A DNA stretch of 64,000 bases from CBDAKK01 sp965216965 (GTDB lineage Bacteria; Spirochaetota; Spirochaetia; WTKD01; G963693115). How positions within the stretch are numbered: the stretch's first letter is position 1; every line of letters starts with the position of its first letter. Location of the stretch: NCBI GenBank assembly GCA_965216965.1, contig CBDCGX010000052.1:71971-135970 (forward strand). The letters run 5' to 3'. The translations under genes were made by a program, and so were the position numbers. The notes below the pieces were generated by a model. That model ran no database searches and was not told the DNA's origin. It saw only the letters and a list, made by a program, of their open reading frames with translations. Below, one piece after another: positions 1 through 7,844 of this stretch.

Positions 1-2
1 AC

Positions 3-599
3 AACCACATAAGAACGCGTATAGAAAGAATGGCAATACTAAGAGATAGTGTTTTAGATGCTGCAAAAAAATCTTCTAAAAAGTTTGAGTATGTACTTAT
101 GTTGGATGCCGATATCTTCTGGTTTTCTATTAAAGGAATATTGCAATGTTTCTCTAGCTTTCTTCCCTCTTGGCATGCTCTTACCGCAAATGGAAGAGTG
201 TTCTGTTGGAAATGCATACCCCCATTTCAAAATATATACTATGACAGCTTTGCTGTAAAACCCATGTACGAAGCTATTTCTCCATTATCATGGCAAACAC
301 ATTTACAAAAAACTCTCTCCCCCCTCAATAAACATGCTATGCTTTTCCCAGTAGAAAGTGCATTTGGAGCTATGGCATTATACCAATATAATGCCATACA
401 AGATATTAAATATACTGATGCTACTGAAGAAGATGGGTTTTCATTTTGCGAACATGTTTCGTTTCATAAACAAATGCGAAAATCAGGACATACAAACATT
501 TTTATTAACCCATATATGATGCTCTATTATAATAATCCCATACCTTTTTCTTTTTATAGTATTATAAAAGCTGTTAAAAAAAGAAAAAAACATTTATAG
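3..599 (+). CDS. Glycosyltransferase, GT-A fold, GT69-like (5'-truncated by window edge)
   Basis: The open frame runs in from the left edge, so the start is outside the window; the first internal ATG is at 30, but homology to the next gene continues upstream of it. The visible part holds an LDADIF motif that matches the DxD metal/nucleotide-sugar site of GT-A enzymes, followed by an SIKGI stretch, a CEHVSF motif and a basic C-terminal tail. The following gene (636-1679) has the same motifs in the same order (IDIDVH, SVKGI, CEHVSF), so the two are tandem paralogues. The layout recalls the GT69/CMT1 mannosyltransferase group, but donor and acceptor cannot be read from the sequence. It probably acts in surface-glycan synthesis with the locus at 5.7-12.8 kb. 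Confidence 0.6.
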   Translation, partial: NHIRTRIERMAILRDSVLDAAKKSSKKFEYVLMLDADIFWFSIKGILQCFSSFLPSWHALTANGRVFCWKCIPPFQNIYYDSFAVKPMYEAISPLSWQTHLQKTLSPLNKHAMLFPVESAFGAMALYQYNAIQDIKYTDATEEDGFSFCEHVSFHKQMRKSGHTNIFINPYMMLYYNNPIPFSFYSIIKAVKKRKKHL

Positions 600-635
600 T
601 GTTACAATTCACAGCTTTTAAAGACAATAGCAATT

Positions 636-1679
636 ATGATATTTCAAAATATAATTACACTTCAAAATATTTTCTCTTATAAAAAAGATGTAAAAATTGG
701 TATTAAACAAGCAAAAAATGTGCAAGTTGCAATATGCTGTCTTGCACGAAATTGTGAAAAAAAAATCAAACACAATATGGCTTCTATTCTTTTGTTAAAA
801 AAATATTTTTCTGCTATGCAGATTTATATCCTAGAAAACGATAGTACAGACCACACAAAAGAAACCTTACAAAAATATTCAAGCATGCACTCCTACATAC
901 ACCTTTATGATTTTTCACTCTGTAAAGAGGCATTTAGAAACACCATTGATCTTCAAAAACTTAAAAGCATTATACATGATGAAGAAAAACTACTCACAAA
1001 AATAAGAATGATGAGAATGTCAATTCTACGCGATAGTATTTTATATGCAATAAAAAAAACTGCATTTTTCCCAGACATCGTCATACAAATAGATATAGAT
1101 GTACATTCATTTAGCGTTAAAGGAATCTTACACTCTCTTGCCCATTACAATACATGGGATACTATATGTGCAAACGGAAGAAGTATTACCTTTTGTCAAA
1201 ATCAAAAAAGTTATAATTTATTCTTTGATACATTTTCCTTTCTTCCTCATAATACAAAAGAAAATAAAGAGTATTTTGAACCAAGAGTAGATAATCAATG
1301 GATATATTCCTCCATCAAAAAAGGACAGCCCCTATACCCTACACGTTCAGGGTTTGGAGGAATAAGTATATATAAATACGCTCTTATTCGCAATATTTCA
1401 TATTATGATAGTGTCCAGCTAGATAACTTTACGCAATGTGAACATGTTTCTTTTTATAAAAGTTTACGACAACAAGGATATAAAAAAATATATTTAAACC
1501 CTTCACTTTTAGTTTATTATAATACTTTTATAGGAGCTCTTATATACGCAATAGGAGCACGGAATATAACATATAAAGGTCCATTTATAAAATTATTTAT
1601 CCGCACATTACATTTTATATTGCTTCCAATAATATTATTATTACGACTATTTCTAAAAAAGAAAACTAATCGTTCATAA
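636..1679 (+). CDS. Glycosyltransferase, GT-A fold, GT69-like
   Basis: This 347-residue protein opens its conserved region with VQVAICCLARNC at about residue 29. It then has ENDSTD (67-72), typical of the GT-A nucleotide-binding loop, and an IDID motif with aspartates at 153 and 155 as the likely DxD metal site. CEHVSF follows near residue 270. The C-terminus has a hydrophobic segment at about 320-340 ending in lysines, which may tether the enzyme to the inner membrane. It is a paralogue of the truncated gene just upstream, 36 bp away in the same direction. I see no strong ribosome-binding site before the ATG. The family assignment (GT69/CMT1-like) rests on motif layout only; the sugar is unknown. 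Confidence 0.6.
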   Translation: MIFQNIITLQNIFSYKKDVKIGIKQAKNVQVAICCLARNCEKKIKHNMASILLLKKYFSAMQIYILENDSTDHTKETLQKYSSMHSYIHLYDFSLCKEAFRNTIDLQKLKSIIHDEEKLLTKIRMMRMSILRDSILYAIKKTAFFPDIVIQIDIDVHSFSVKGILHSLAHYNTWDTICANGRSITFCQNQKSYNLFFDTFSFLPHNTKENKEYFEPRVDNQWIYSSIKKGQPLYPTRSGFGGISIYKYALIRNISYYDSVQLDNFTQCEHVSFYKSLRQQGYKKIYLNPSLLVYYNTFIGALIYAIGARNITYKGPFIKLFIRTLHFILLPIILLLRLFLKKKTNRS

Positions 1680-1696
1680 CCCATTATTTTGTGTTA

Positions 1697-1718
1697 GCCT
1701 TGACTAAAAAGTCAAGGC
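1697..1718. terminator. Hairpin between convergent glycosyltransferase and nrdB
   Basis: Nine-base perfect arms (GCCTTGACT and AGTCAAGGC) flank an AAAA loop. The hairpin lies between the ends of two convergent genes and immediately follows the nrdB stop codon. There is no clear T-tract on either side, so it is a likely but not textbook bidirectional terminator or 3'-end stabiliser. Confidence 0.5.
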
Positions 1719-1719
1719 A

Positions 1720-2712
1720 TTACCACTCTAGCTTTCCACCTACCTGATATTCAGTTACTCTTGTTTCAAAGAAGTTTTTTTCTTTTGAAAGATCTGTAGA
1801 TTGACTCATCCATGGGAAAGGATTTTCTTTTTTATATTGAATAGGTAAATTAATCCTATCAAGTCGTCTATCAGCAATATATTCAACATAGTCACAAAAT
1901 TGCTCTGCATTTATTCCCAAAATACCATCAGGACATGCATCAAGTGCATATTTCTTTTCAAGATCTACTGCTTGTTTTACAAGATGTATTATTCCTTCCT
2001 TAAAACTATCTGTCCATATTGTAGGATTTTCTTTTACTATGGTATTAGTGAGATCTGCACCAAAAGCAAGGTGTAAACTTTCATCTCTCATTATGTATTC
2101 AAACTGCTCTCCTATACCAACCATTTTGTTTTTTCGCTTAAGTGCAAGCATCATGGCAAATCCGGCATAAAAATAAATACCTTCCATTATTATGTAATAC
2201 CCTATAAGATCATGTACAAATTTTTGAATGTTTTCATCTCCTTCTGTAGTAAAACTAGGATTAAAAACATTCTTCGTAAGATTAATAACGAAATCATCCT
2301 TATCTTTAATTGATGGAACCGTTTCGTACATTGAAAATATACTATCGGGATCAAGACCAAGAGAATCACAACAATAAATAAAACAATCAGTATGGATTGC
2401 TTCCTCAAATGCTTGTCTTAACAAATACTGTCTGCACTCAGGATTTGTTACATGATTATATACTGCAAGTACAATATTATTTGCAGTAAGTGATTCTGCC
2501 GTCGAGAAAAAGCCAACATTCCACACAATCAGTCGTCGCTCTGTTTCTGTCAAAACATCCTTAGACTTCCATTGTTCAATGTCCTGTTGCATTGGAATTT
2601 CTTCTGGCGTCCAATTATTTGCAACCCCATCTTTATAATGAGCCCTCGCCCATGTATATGTCATAGGAAGGATTTTATTGGGATCCGTTTTATTATTATT
2701 AATAATACTCAT
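1720..2712 (-). CDS. nrdB: Class Ic ribonucleotide reductase, small (beta) subunit
   Basis: The beta subunit stores the oxidant that starts reduction of ribonucleotides. The metal ligands are E73, E104, H107, E177, E211 and H214. The first ligand is Glu rather than the Asp of E. coli R2, and the radical-tyrosine position (EAIHTDCF) is F111. All of these sit exactly 16 residues before E89, E120, H123, F127, E193, E227 and H230 of the Chlamydia trachomatis class Ic enzyme as I recall its numbering. Y206 and Y322 match its Y222 and Y338. The site is therefore predicted to be the Mn/Fe, tyrosyl-radical-free type. The gene lies 26 bp downstream of nrdA in the same operon. Length (330 aa) is normal. 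Confidence 0.95.
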   Translation of the reverse strand: MSIINNNKTDPNKILPMTYTWARAHYKDGVANNWTPEEIPMQQDIEQWKSKDVLTETERRLIVWNVGFFSTAESLTANNIVLAVYNHVTNPECRQYLLRQAFEEAIHTDCFIYCCDSLGLDPDSIFSMYETVPSIKDKDDFVINLTKNVFNPSFTTEGDENIQKFVHDLIGYYIIMEGIYFYAGFAMMLALKRKNKMVGIGEQFEYIMRDESLHLAFGADLTNTIVKENPTIWTDSFKEGIIHLVKQAVDLEKKYALDACPDGILGINAEQFCDYVEYIADRRLDRINLPIQYKKENPFPWMSQSTDLSKEKNFFETRVTEYQVGGKLEW

Positions 2713-2738
2713 TGTTTCTCCTTAAATTTATTATATTA

Positions 2739-5552
2739 TTACTGACACGCTTCACAATCTGGATCTAAAATATTACATGCAGAATTAACCTGTGTTGCAG
2801 GTTCTGTTATATTTGACTCCTTTTCATGACGAATATCTGTAGCTTTATTAGTTGTTTTATATTCTCTTTTTTGTGTATATCCATATTCTTTTGCATCAAG
2901 TGTGGATTTTTCAATTTGACTCGCTCCAAGGCTCCTAAGATAATACGTTGTCTTTACTCCCATTCTCCATGCAGCAACATATATATCATGCAATTTTTTT
3001 CCAGAAACCCCCTTTACAAATACATTATGAGATTGGCTCTGATCTATCCATTTTGACCGCAGTGCTGTAAGTCTCATAAGCACTATTGGGTTTATCTCAA
3101 ATGTTTCCTTATATAATTGTTTAAGCGAATCGTCTATTTCTTCTATGTAATCTATATTCCCATCATAGTATTTTATTTTTTCTAGCATCTTTTCTGACCA
3201 CTGCCCTCGTACTTTAAGATCATTTACAAGGTATTTATTAATTATGGTAAACTCTCCACTCATGTTTGCTTTTACATAAATATTCTTATAAATGGGTTCA
3301 ATACAAGGAAAACATCCCGCTATATTAGAAATAGTTGCCGTTGGTGCAATTGCCATCGTGTTACTATTTCTCATACCATATTTTTTTATGTGAGCTCGAA
3401 CATTACTCCAATCCATACGAATAGTTCTATCTACATCAATTTCTCTTCCTCGCTCTTTCTCTAGGAGATCAAGAGTGTCTATAGGAAGCAATCCTTTATC
3501 CCATTTTGATCCCGAAAAACTTTTATACACACCCCGTTCTTTTGCAAGCTCAGATGATCCTAAAATTGCATGATAAGATATAAATTCCATTGTGGAATCA
3601 ACAAATTCAGCCGTCTTGTTATCTGAAAAAGAAAAATTAAGAGTAAATAAAACATCCTGAAGTCCCATTATTCCAAGTCCCACCGGTCTATGTTTGAGGT
3701 TGCTTCTCTTTGCTTCTTCTGTTGGATAAAAATTAATATCAATAACATTATCAAGCATTCGCATTGCTGTTCTTATTGTTTTCTCAATTTGATATTGATT
3801 AAGCCCATCTTGTTCTACATGACGAGCAAGGTTTATAGATCCCAAATTACATACGGCCGTTTCTTCCTTTGAAGAATTAAGTGTAATTTCTGTACAAAGA
3901 TTACTACTTCTCACAACTCCCATATGATCCTGCGGACTTCTTATATTACAAGGGTCTTTAAAAGTAATCCATGGATGACCTGTCTCAAAAAGCCTTGTAA
4001 GCATCTTTCTCCACAATTTCATCGCGCTCACTTTCTTAAAAGATTTTAACTCTCCTTTATCTGCCATCATTTCATATTCTTTATAACGTTTTTCAAACTT
4101 TGATCCATATAGTTCATGTAAATCAGAAGTTTCATTTGGAGAAAAAAGAGTCCACTCTACATCTTCTTCAACCCGCTTCATAAATAAATCAGGTATCCAA
4201 TTTGCCGTATTCATATCATGGGTGCGCCTTCTTTCATCACCTGTATTTCGCCTAAGATCAAGAAAATCTTCTACATCAAGATGCCACGTTTCAAGATAGG
4301 CACATGTTGCCCCTCTTCTTTTTCCACTCCTATTTATTGCAAGCGTTGTATCGTTTGCTATTTTTAAGAAAGGTATTATTCCTTGGCTTTCTACATTAGT
4401 ACTTCTTATACGTGCATTTGTAGCTCTCACTGATGTCCAATCGTTCCCTATTCCTCCGGACCACTTTGCCATTTGCGCATTATCTCCAATACACTTAAAA
4501 ATATTCCCCAAATCATCGCTTATAGTACTAATATAACATGAGCTTAACTGTGGATGTGTAAGCCCAGCATGAAAAAGCGTCGGTGTAGAAGGTATATATA
4601 AAAGTTGAGACATAAGATCATAAAATTCTTTTGCTCTCTTGTTTTTATCATCCTCATTTATAGCAAGGCCCATTGCTACGCGCATCCAAAATGCTTGTGG
4701 TATTTCTATTCTGCGGGTTTCATAACGAACAAAATATCTATCATACAATGTTCTTATACCAATATATGAAAGAAACTCATCTCGTTTTGGTCGCAATGCT
4801 TGCTTAAGATATTCAAAATCAAAAGTCAGTAGCTCCTTGGAAAAGAAACTCTTTTCAACCCCATATGCAATATTTTTCACAAAGACATTTTGATATTTCT
4901 CATACAAGTCCTCTCCCGAATCAACATTGTCATCTATTGTTTCTTTATAAAGTTTTTGTAACAAAAGCCGCGAAGCAATTTCATCATATCTTGTATCTCT
5001 TTCTAAAAACGAAATTGTAGAAAGAATCACAGCCTCTTCTATTTCTGTAGTAGAAATTCCATCAAAAATATTTTTTTCAAGTTCTACAACAATAGGATCA
5101 AGTGGAACTTCATTTGTATCTATATCTCGACTTACCCTGCGAAGTGTTGAAAGTACTTTGCTGAAATTAAATCGTGTCTCTCTTCCATTCCGTTTTGTAA
5201 TATTTAATGCATGAAGTTTTTCTTGTTTACTTACTGTTTTTTCAAGACGGCATTCAGCATGCTTTTGTCGATATATGATATATCCTTTTGCTACCGTTGT
5301 ATGTTTACTATGCATCAAGACATCTTCAACAGTATCTTGAATTCTCTCTATGTGTACCATGTCCTTATGTTTTTGGTGAAGATCTTTCTCAATGGTCCTT
5401 ACAAGATTATCAATGTCATCATCCCCTATATATTGACCACACGCTTTAAATGCTTTTTGAATAGCAATACATATGAAGGATGCATCATATACAACTTGCT
5501 CTCCATCCCTTTTTACTGCTGTTGTAAAACCTACTGTAGATCCTGTAATCAT
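2739..5552 (-). CDS. nrdA: Ribonucleotide reductase class I, large (alpha) subunit
   Basis: The catalytic subunit reduces ribonucleoside diphosphates using the radical passed from NrdB. Two ATP-cone domains occupy roughly residues 10-105 and 115-205, so dATP/ATP allosteric control is expected. Active-site residues are visible: C339 (SSCYIS) and C568 (AVCNLG) form the reducing pair, and N551, C553 and E555 sit in NLCTEI. The YYLRSLG motif near residue 875 carries the tyrosine pair of the radical path, and a C-terminal CEAC supplies the shuttle cysteines. The ATG has a good ribosome site (GAGGGG). A promoter and NrdR-like boxes lie upstream. The 937-residue length fits an alpha subunit with a doubled ATP cone. 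Confidence 0.95.
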   Translation of the reverse strand: MITGSTVGFTTAVKRDGEQVVYDASFICIAIQKAFKACGQYIGDDDIDNLVRTIEKDLHQKHKDMVHIERIQDTVEDVLMHSKHTTVAKGYIIYRQKHAECRLEKTVSKQEKLHALNITKRNGRETRFNFSKVLSTLRRVSRDIDTNEVPLDPIVVELEKNIFDGISTTEIEEAVILSTISFLERDTRYDEIASRLLLQKLYKETIDDNVDSGEDLYEKYQNVFVKNIAYGVEKSFFSKELLTFDFEYLKQALRPKRDEFLSYIGIRTLYDRYFVRYETRRIEIPQAFWMRVAMGLAINEDDKNKRAKEFYDLMSQLLYIPSTPTLFHAGLTHPQLSSCYISTISDDLGNIFKCIGDNAQMAKWSGGIGNDWTSVRATNARIRSTNVESQGIIPFLKIANDTTLAINRSGKRRGATCAYLETWHLDVEDFLDLRRNTGDERRRTHDMNTANWIPDLFMKRVEEDVEWTLFSPNETSDLHELYGSKFEKRYKEYEMMADKGELKSFKKVSAMKLWRKMLTRLFETGHPWITFKDPCNIRSPQDHMGVVRSSNLCTEITLNSSKEETAVCNLGSINLARHVEQDGLNQYQIEKTIRTAMRMLDNVIDINFYPTEEAKRSNLKHRPVGLGIMGLQDVLFTLNFSFSDNKTAEFVDSTMEFISYHAILGSSELAKERGVYKSFSGSKWDKGLLPIDTLDLLEKERGREIDVDRTIRMDWSNVRAHIKKYGMRNSNTMAIAPTATISNIAGCFPCIEPIYKNIYVKANMSGEFTIINKYLVNDLKVRGQWSEKMLEKIKYYDGNIDYIEEIDDSLKQLYKETFEINPIVLMRLTALRSKWIDQSQSHNVFVKGVSGKKLHDIYVAAWRMGVKTTYYLRSLGASQIEKSTLDAKEYGYTQKREYKTTNKATDIRHEKESNITEPATQVNSACNILDPDCEACQ

Positions 5553-5628
5553 TTCTTATTTTCCCCTCTAAAAATATAATTTTATATAAATTACTACTAA
5601 TTTCTATTAGTATGTTATAAAACACTTA

Positions 5629-5644
5629 CATACATATTTAGTGT
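5629..5644 (-). promoter_or_regulatory. Degenerate NrdR-like half box upstream of nrdA
   Basis: The right half (ATATTTAGTGT) resembles half of an NrdR box, while the left half is degraded. Its centre lies 41 bp, about four helical turns, from the centre of the better box at 5670-5685, so the two would sit on the same DNA face. This is a weak call that depends on the neighbouring site. Confidence 0.35.
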
Positions 5645-5669
5645 CTTTTTCAAAAAAAAAGCATAAACC

Positions 5670-5685
5670 ACACTACATATAGTGT
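5670..5685 (-). promoter_or_regulatory. NrdR box (operator) for nrdAB
   Basis: ACACTACATATAGTGT matches the NrdR consensus acaCwAtATaTwGtgt closely and sits inside a longer palindrome (5667-5688, 10 of 11 pairs). It lies in the nrdA leader, about 9-24 bases downstream of the start point predicted from the -10 box at 5701-5706. NrdR is an ATP-cone repressor of ribonucleotide reductase genes; nrdR itself is not in this window. Confidence 0.65.
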
Positions 5686-5700
5686 GGTAGTATATTCTCT

Positions 5701-5729
5701 ATTACACTAAAATAACAAATAATAGTCAA
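5701..5729 (-). promoter_or_regulatory. Sigma-70-type promoter for nrdAB
   Basis: On the minus strand TTGACT (5724-5729) and TGTAAT (5701-5706) are separated by 17 bp. The predicted start near 5694 gives a leader of about 140 bases that contains the NrdR-like boxes. Confidence 0.55.
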
Positions 5730-5760
5730 TGTTTTTCATAGATTTTTTTCATGTTTTTTT

Positions 5761-6900
5761 TTACATATCTAAAAGATGATGATAAAACTTCCTATATTTT
5801 CCTGCAATAATCTCTGAAGAAAGATATTTTTGCAAATGCATTCGCTCCTTTTGAGCACATGTAATATAATATTTGTAGTTTTTTAAAAAAACATGTGCCT
5901 TTTCTGCAAATAAAAGTGGTTTTTTACAATCTATAGTCCAACAAGAATGCAAGAAAATCTCTCTCATAACTGGAATATCATTTGTAATAACAGGTATTCC
6001 TTGTAGCAAAGCTTCACATGGAACTAATCCAAATCCTTCATTGTCAGAAGGGAACAATACAACATGGGCTTCTCTCATACATTCCTTTACATTGTGAATA
6101 TGTCCGAGTAATTTTACATGTGGAAGATGATTATCTTGTATATATTGTTGTATAATTTTCTTTAACGGTCCCTCTCCTGCAAATAGAAGACTTGCGTTTG
6201 CATTCTTTTTCAAAAAGTAAGAAAACATTCTTAACACATTTATATGTCCCTTCCCTTTATAAAGCCGCGATACAACAAGAAAAACAGGCTGTTGTATACT
6301 ACAATTCATTATTTTTTGTTTTTTTGCATACCTTTGCTCTTTTTCTTCTGGAACCATATGTGCATGAGTAAGTGGATTATAAATCACCTCACTATACACT
6401 GCAGAATGCTTTCTCTTTTTTTTAAGTAATTTAGCATATGTTTGCAAACAAGACTGTGAGACTGCTGTAACAGCATTAAATTTGTACAAGAGAAATTTTA
6501 AAACATATTTAGTAAACACACTAAAATAATCAAGATTATTATGAAATGTAGCACACAGCACATACTTATTTTTTGTTCTTGATCTATACGAAACCCCTGC
6601 AATACAATAAGCCCTTCCCAAATGAGCATGAACAACATCTGGATTACACTTCATTAAAAACGCTTTATATTGTAACAGTCCCTTAATAACTTCTCTTCTT
6701 TTACAATGCAAGCTATATATAGGAATATGTAATTCTTGTAACGCCCTATATGCCTGTGTACTATTATCTACCTTTTCATGAGACAACACTATAATATCAA
6801 ACGATTTTTGTAAATATAACGCTATGTCTAAAAAGACTGTTGATACTGCACTGTCATCAAAGCAAGTAGTAAACCATATTATTTTTTTCTTTACGCTCAT
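5761..6900 (-). CDS. Glycosyltransferase family 4
   Basis: A 379-residue GT-B enzyme. The N-terminal half has the Rossmann-like opening and DVVHAHLGRA. The C-terminal half has FLVVSRLYKGKGH, LLFAGEGPL, and the E-x7-E motif in EGFGLVPCE that contacts the nucleotide-sugar donor in GT4 enzymes. It probably adds a hexose to a lipid-linked surface glycan at the cytoplasmic face of the inner membrane; donor and acceptor are unknown. It is the last gene of the leftward glycan block, 11 bp downstream of a GT2 gene and clearly co-transcribed with it. The start is supported by that tight spacing. No terminator is obvious before the nrd promoter region. Confidence 0.85.
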   Translation of the reverse strand: MSVKKKIIWFTTCFDDSAVSTVFLDIALYLQKSFDIIVLSHEKVDNSTQAYRALQELHIPIYSLHCKRREVIKGLLQYKAFLMKCNPDVVHAHLGRAYCIAGVSYRSRTKNKYVLCATFHNNLDYFSVFTKYVLKFLLYKFNAVTAVSQSCLQTYAKLLKKKRKHSAVYSEVIYNPLTHAHMVPEEKEQRYAKKQKIMNCSIQQPVFLVVSRLYKGKGHINVLRMFSYFLKKNANASLLFAGEGPLKKIIQQYIQDNHLPHVKLLGHIHNVKECMREAHVVLFPSDNEGFGLVPCEALLQGIPVITNDIPVMREIFLHSCWTIDCKKPLLFAEKAHVFLKNYKYYITCAQKERMHLQKYLSSEIIAGKYRKFYHHLLDM

Positions 6901-6911
6901 AAATTTTAATA

Positions 6912-7712
6912 TTAATTATATTTGTATTTCAGATTTCTAATAGCGCGTTGCAATAATCGCGGCAAGAACTTACGCAAATATTTTTTGCTATACTCAACCG
7001 CTATATACACAGTCATTATACAATATTTTTTCATACTGGGATAAAACATTTTTTGTATCCTACGCCGCTCTTTCATCATTGTAGGAAAATGTGCAGTAGA
7101 ATAGCCATCACTCGCTACTACGGATATAATTGTATTGATATATAAAGCAAAATGGTTTGATTGTATGAAAGAAGCTACCTGACATGCATCTGCACATACT
7201 TTAAACGTTGTATCAAAAGGATGCTGTTTGAGCACCGTTGTTTTAAAAAACATAGCCTGATGCGATGTTGGCATGTTTTCTGGCATGCATAGAAGAGATT
7301 TAGTACTCTTTATTACTTCTTGCTCATTCCATAATTCTTTGTAGCGCCCTACAATAAGTTCATACGGTTTTTTTATTTTCACAAGAATATCTAAAAGTGT
7401 CGCAAGCGTGTTTTCTGATGCAAAGATATCTCCCGTATTTAAAAACAAACTCCATATACCTCTTGCATGCATTATCCCCTTATTCATAGCATCATATATG
7501 CCATCATCTGGCTCAGAAATATATTGTATTATGTGATTACAAGAATGCTTTTGTACAATGTTTTTAATACCCTCAGAGCTTCCTCCATGGATTATAACAC
7601 TCTCATACAAGTCTTTTTGTATACTTTGTACACAAAAAGAATGAAGCGTTTTAAAAAGCCCTTCTTCATCGTCTTTTACAACAGTTATAATACTAAATAA
7701 TAATTTATCCAT
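6912..7712 (-). CDS. Glycosyltransferase family 2
   Basis: A 266-residue GT-A enzyme. It opens with LFSIITVVKDDEEGL, and has EPDDGIYDAMNKGI followed by FLNTGD, a combination typical of WcaA-like GT2 transferases of surface polysaccharides. It is likely cytosolic or membrane-associated, and the sugar cannot be assigned. The start has an AAAGG ribosome site 6 bases upstream. The gene is 132 bp downstream of the ABC exporter gene, so it may have its own promoter, and 11 bp upstream of the GT4 gene. Confidence 0.85.
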   Translation of the reverse strand: MDKLLFSIITVVKDDEEGLFKTLHSFCVQSIQKDLYESVIIHGGSSEGIKNIVQKHSCNHIIQYISEPDDGIYDAMNKGIMHARGIWSLFLNTGDIFASENTLATLLDILVKIKKPYELIVGRYKELWNEQEVIKSTKSLLCMPENMPTSHQAMFFKTTVLKQHPFDTTFKVCADACQVASFIQSNHFALYINTIISVVASDGYSTAHFPTMMKERRRIQKMFYPSMKKYCIMTVYIAVEYSKKYLRKFLPRLLQRAIRNLKYKYN

Positions 7713-7844
7713 GTCTTACCTTTATTTCTGTATATACTGGTAAAAAACAAAAATACTTATCATAGTACATAATGAACAAAACATATTTTATCTTGATGTA
7801 GAAAAAAGCCTGCTCAGTTCCTTTCTAATAAACACCACGATAGT

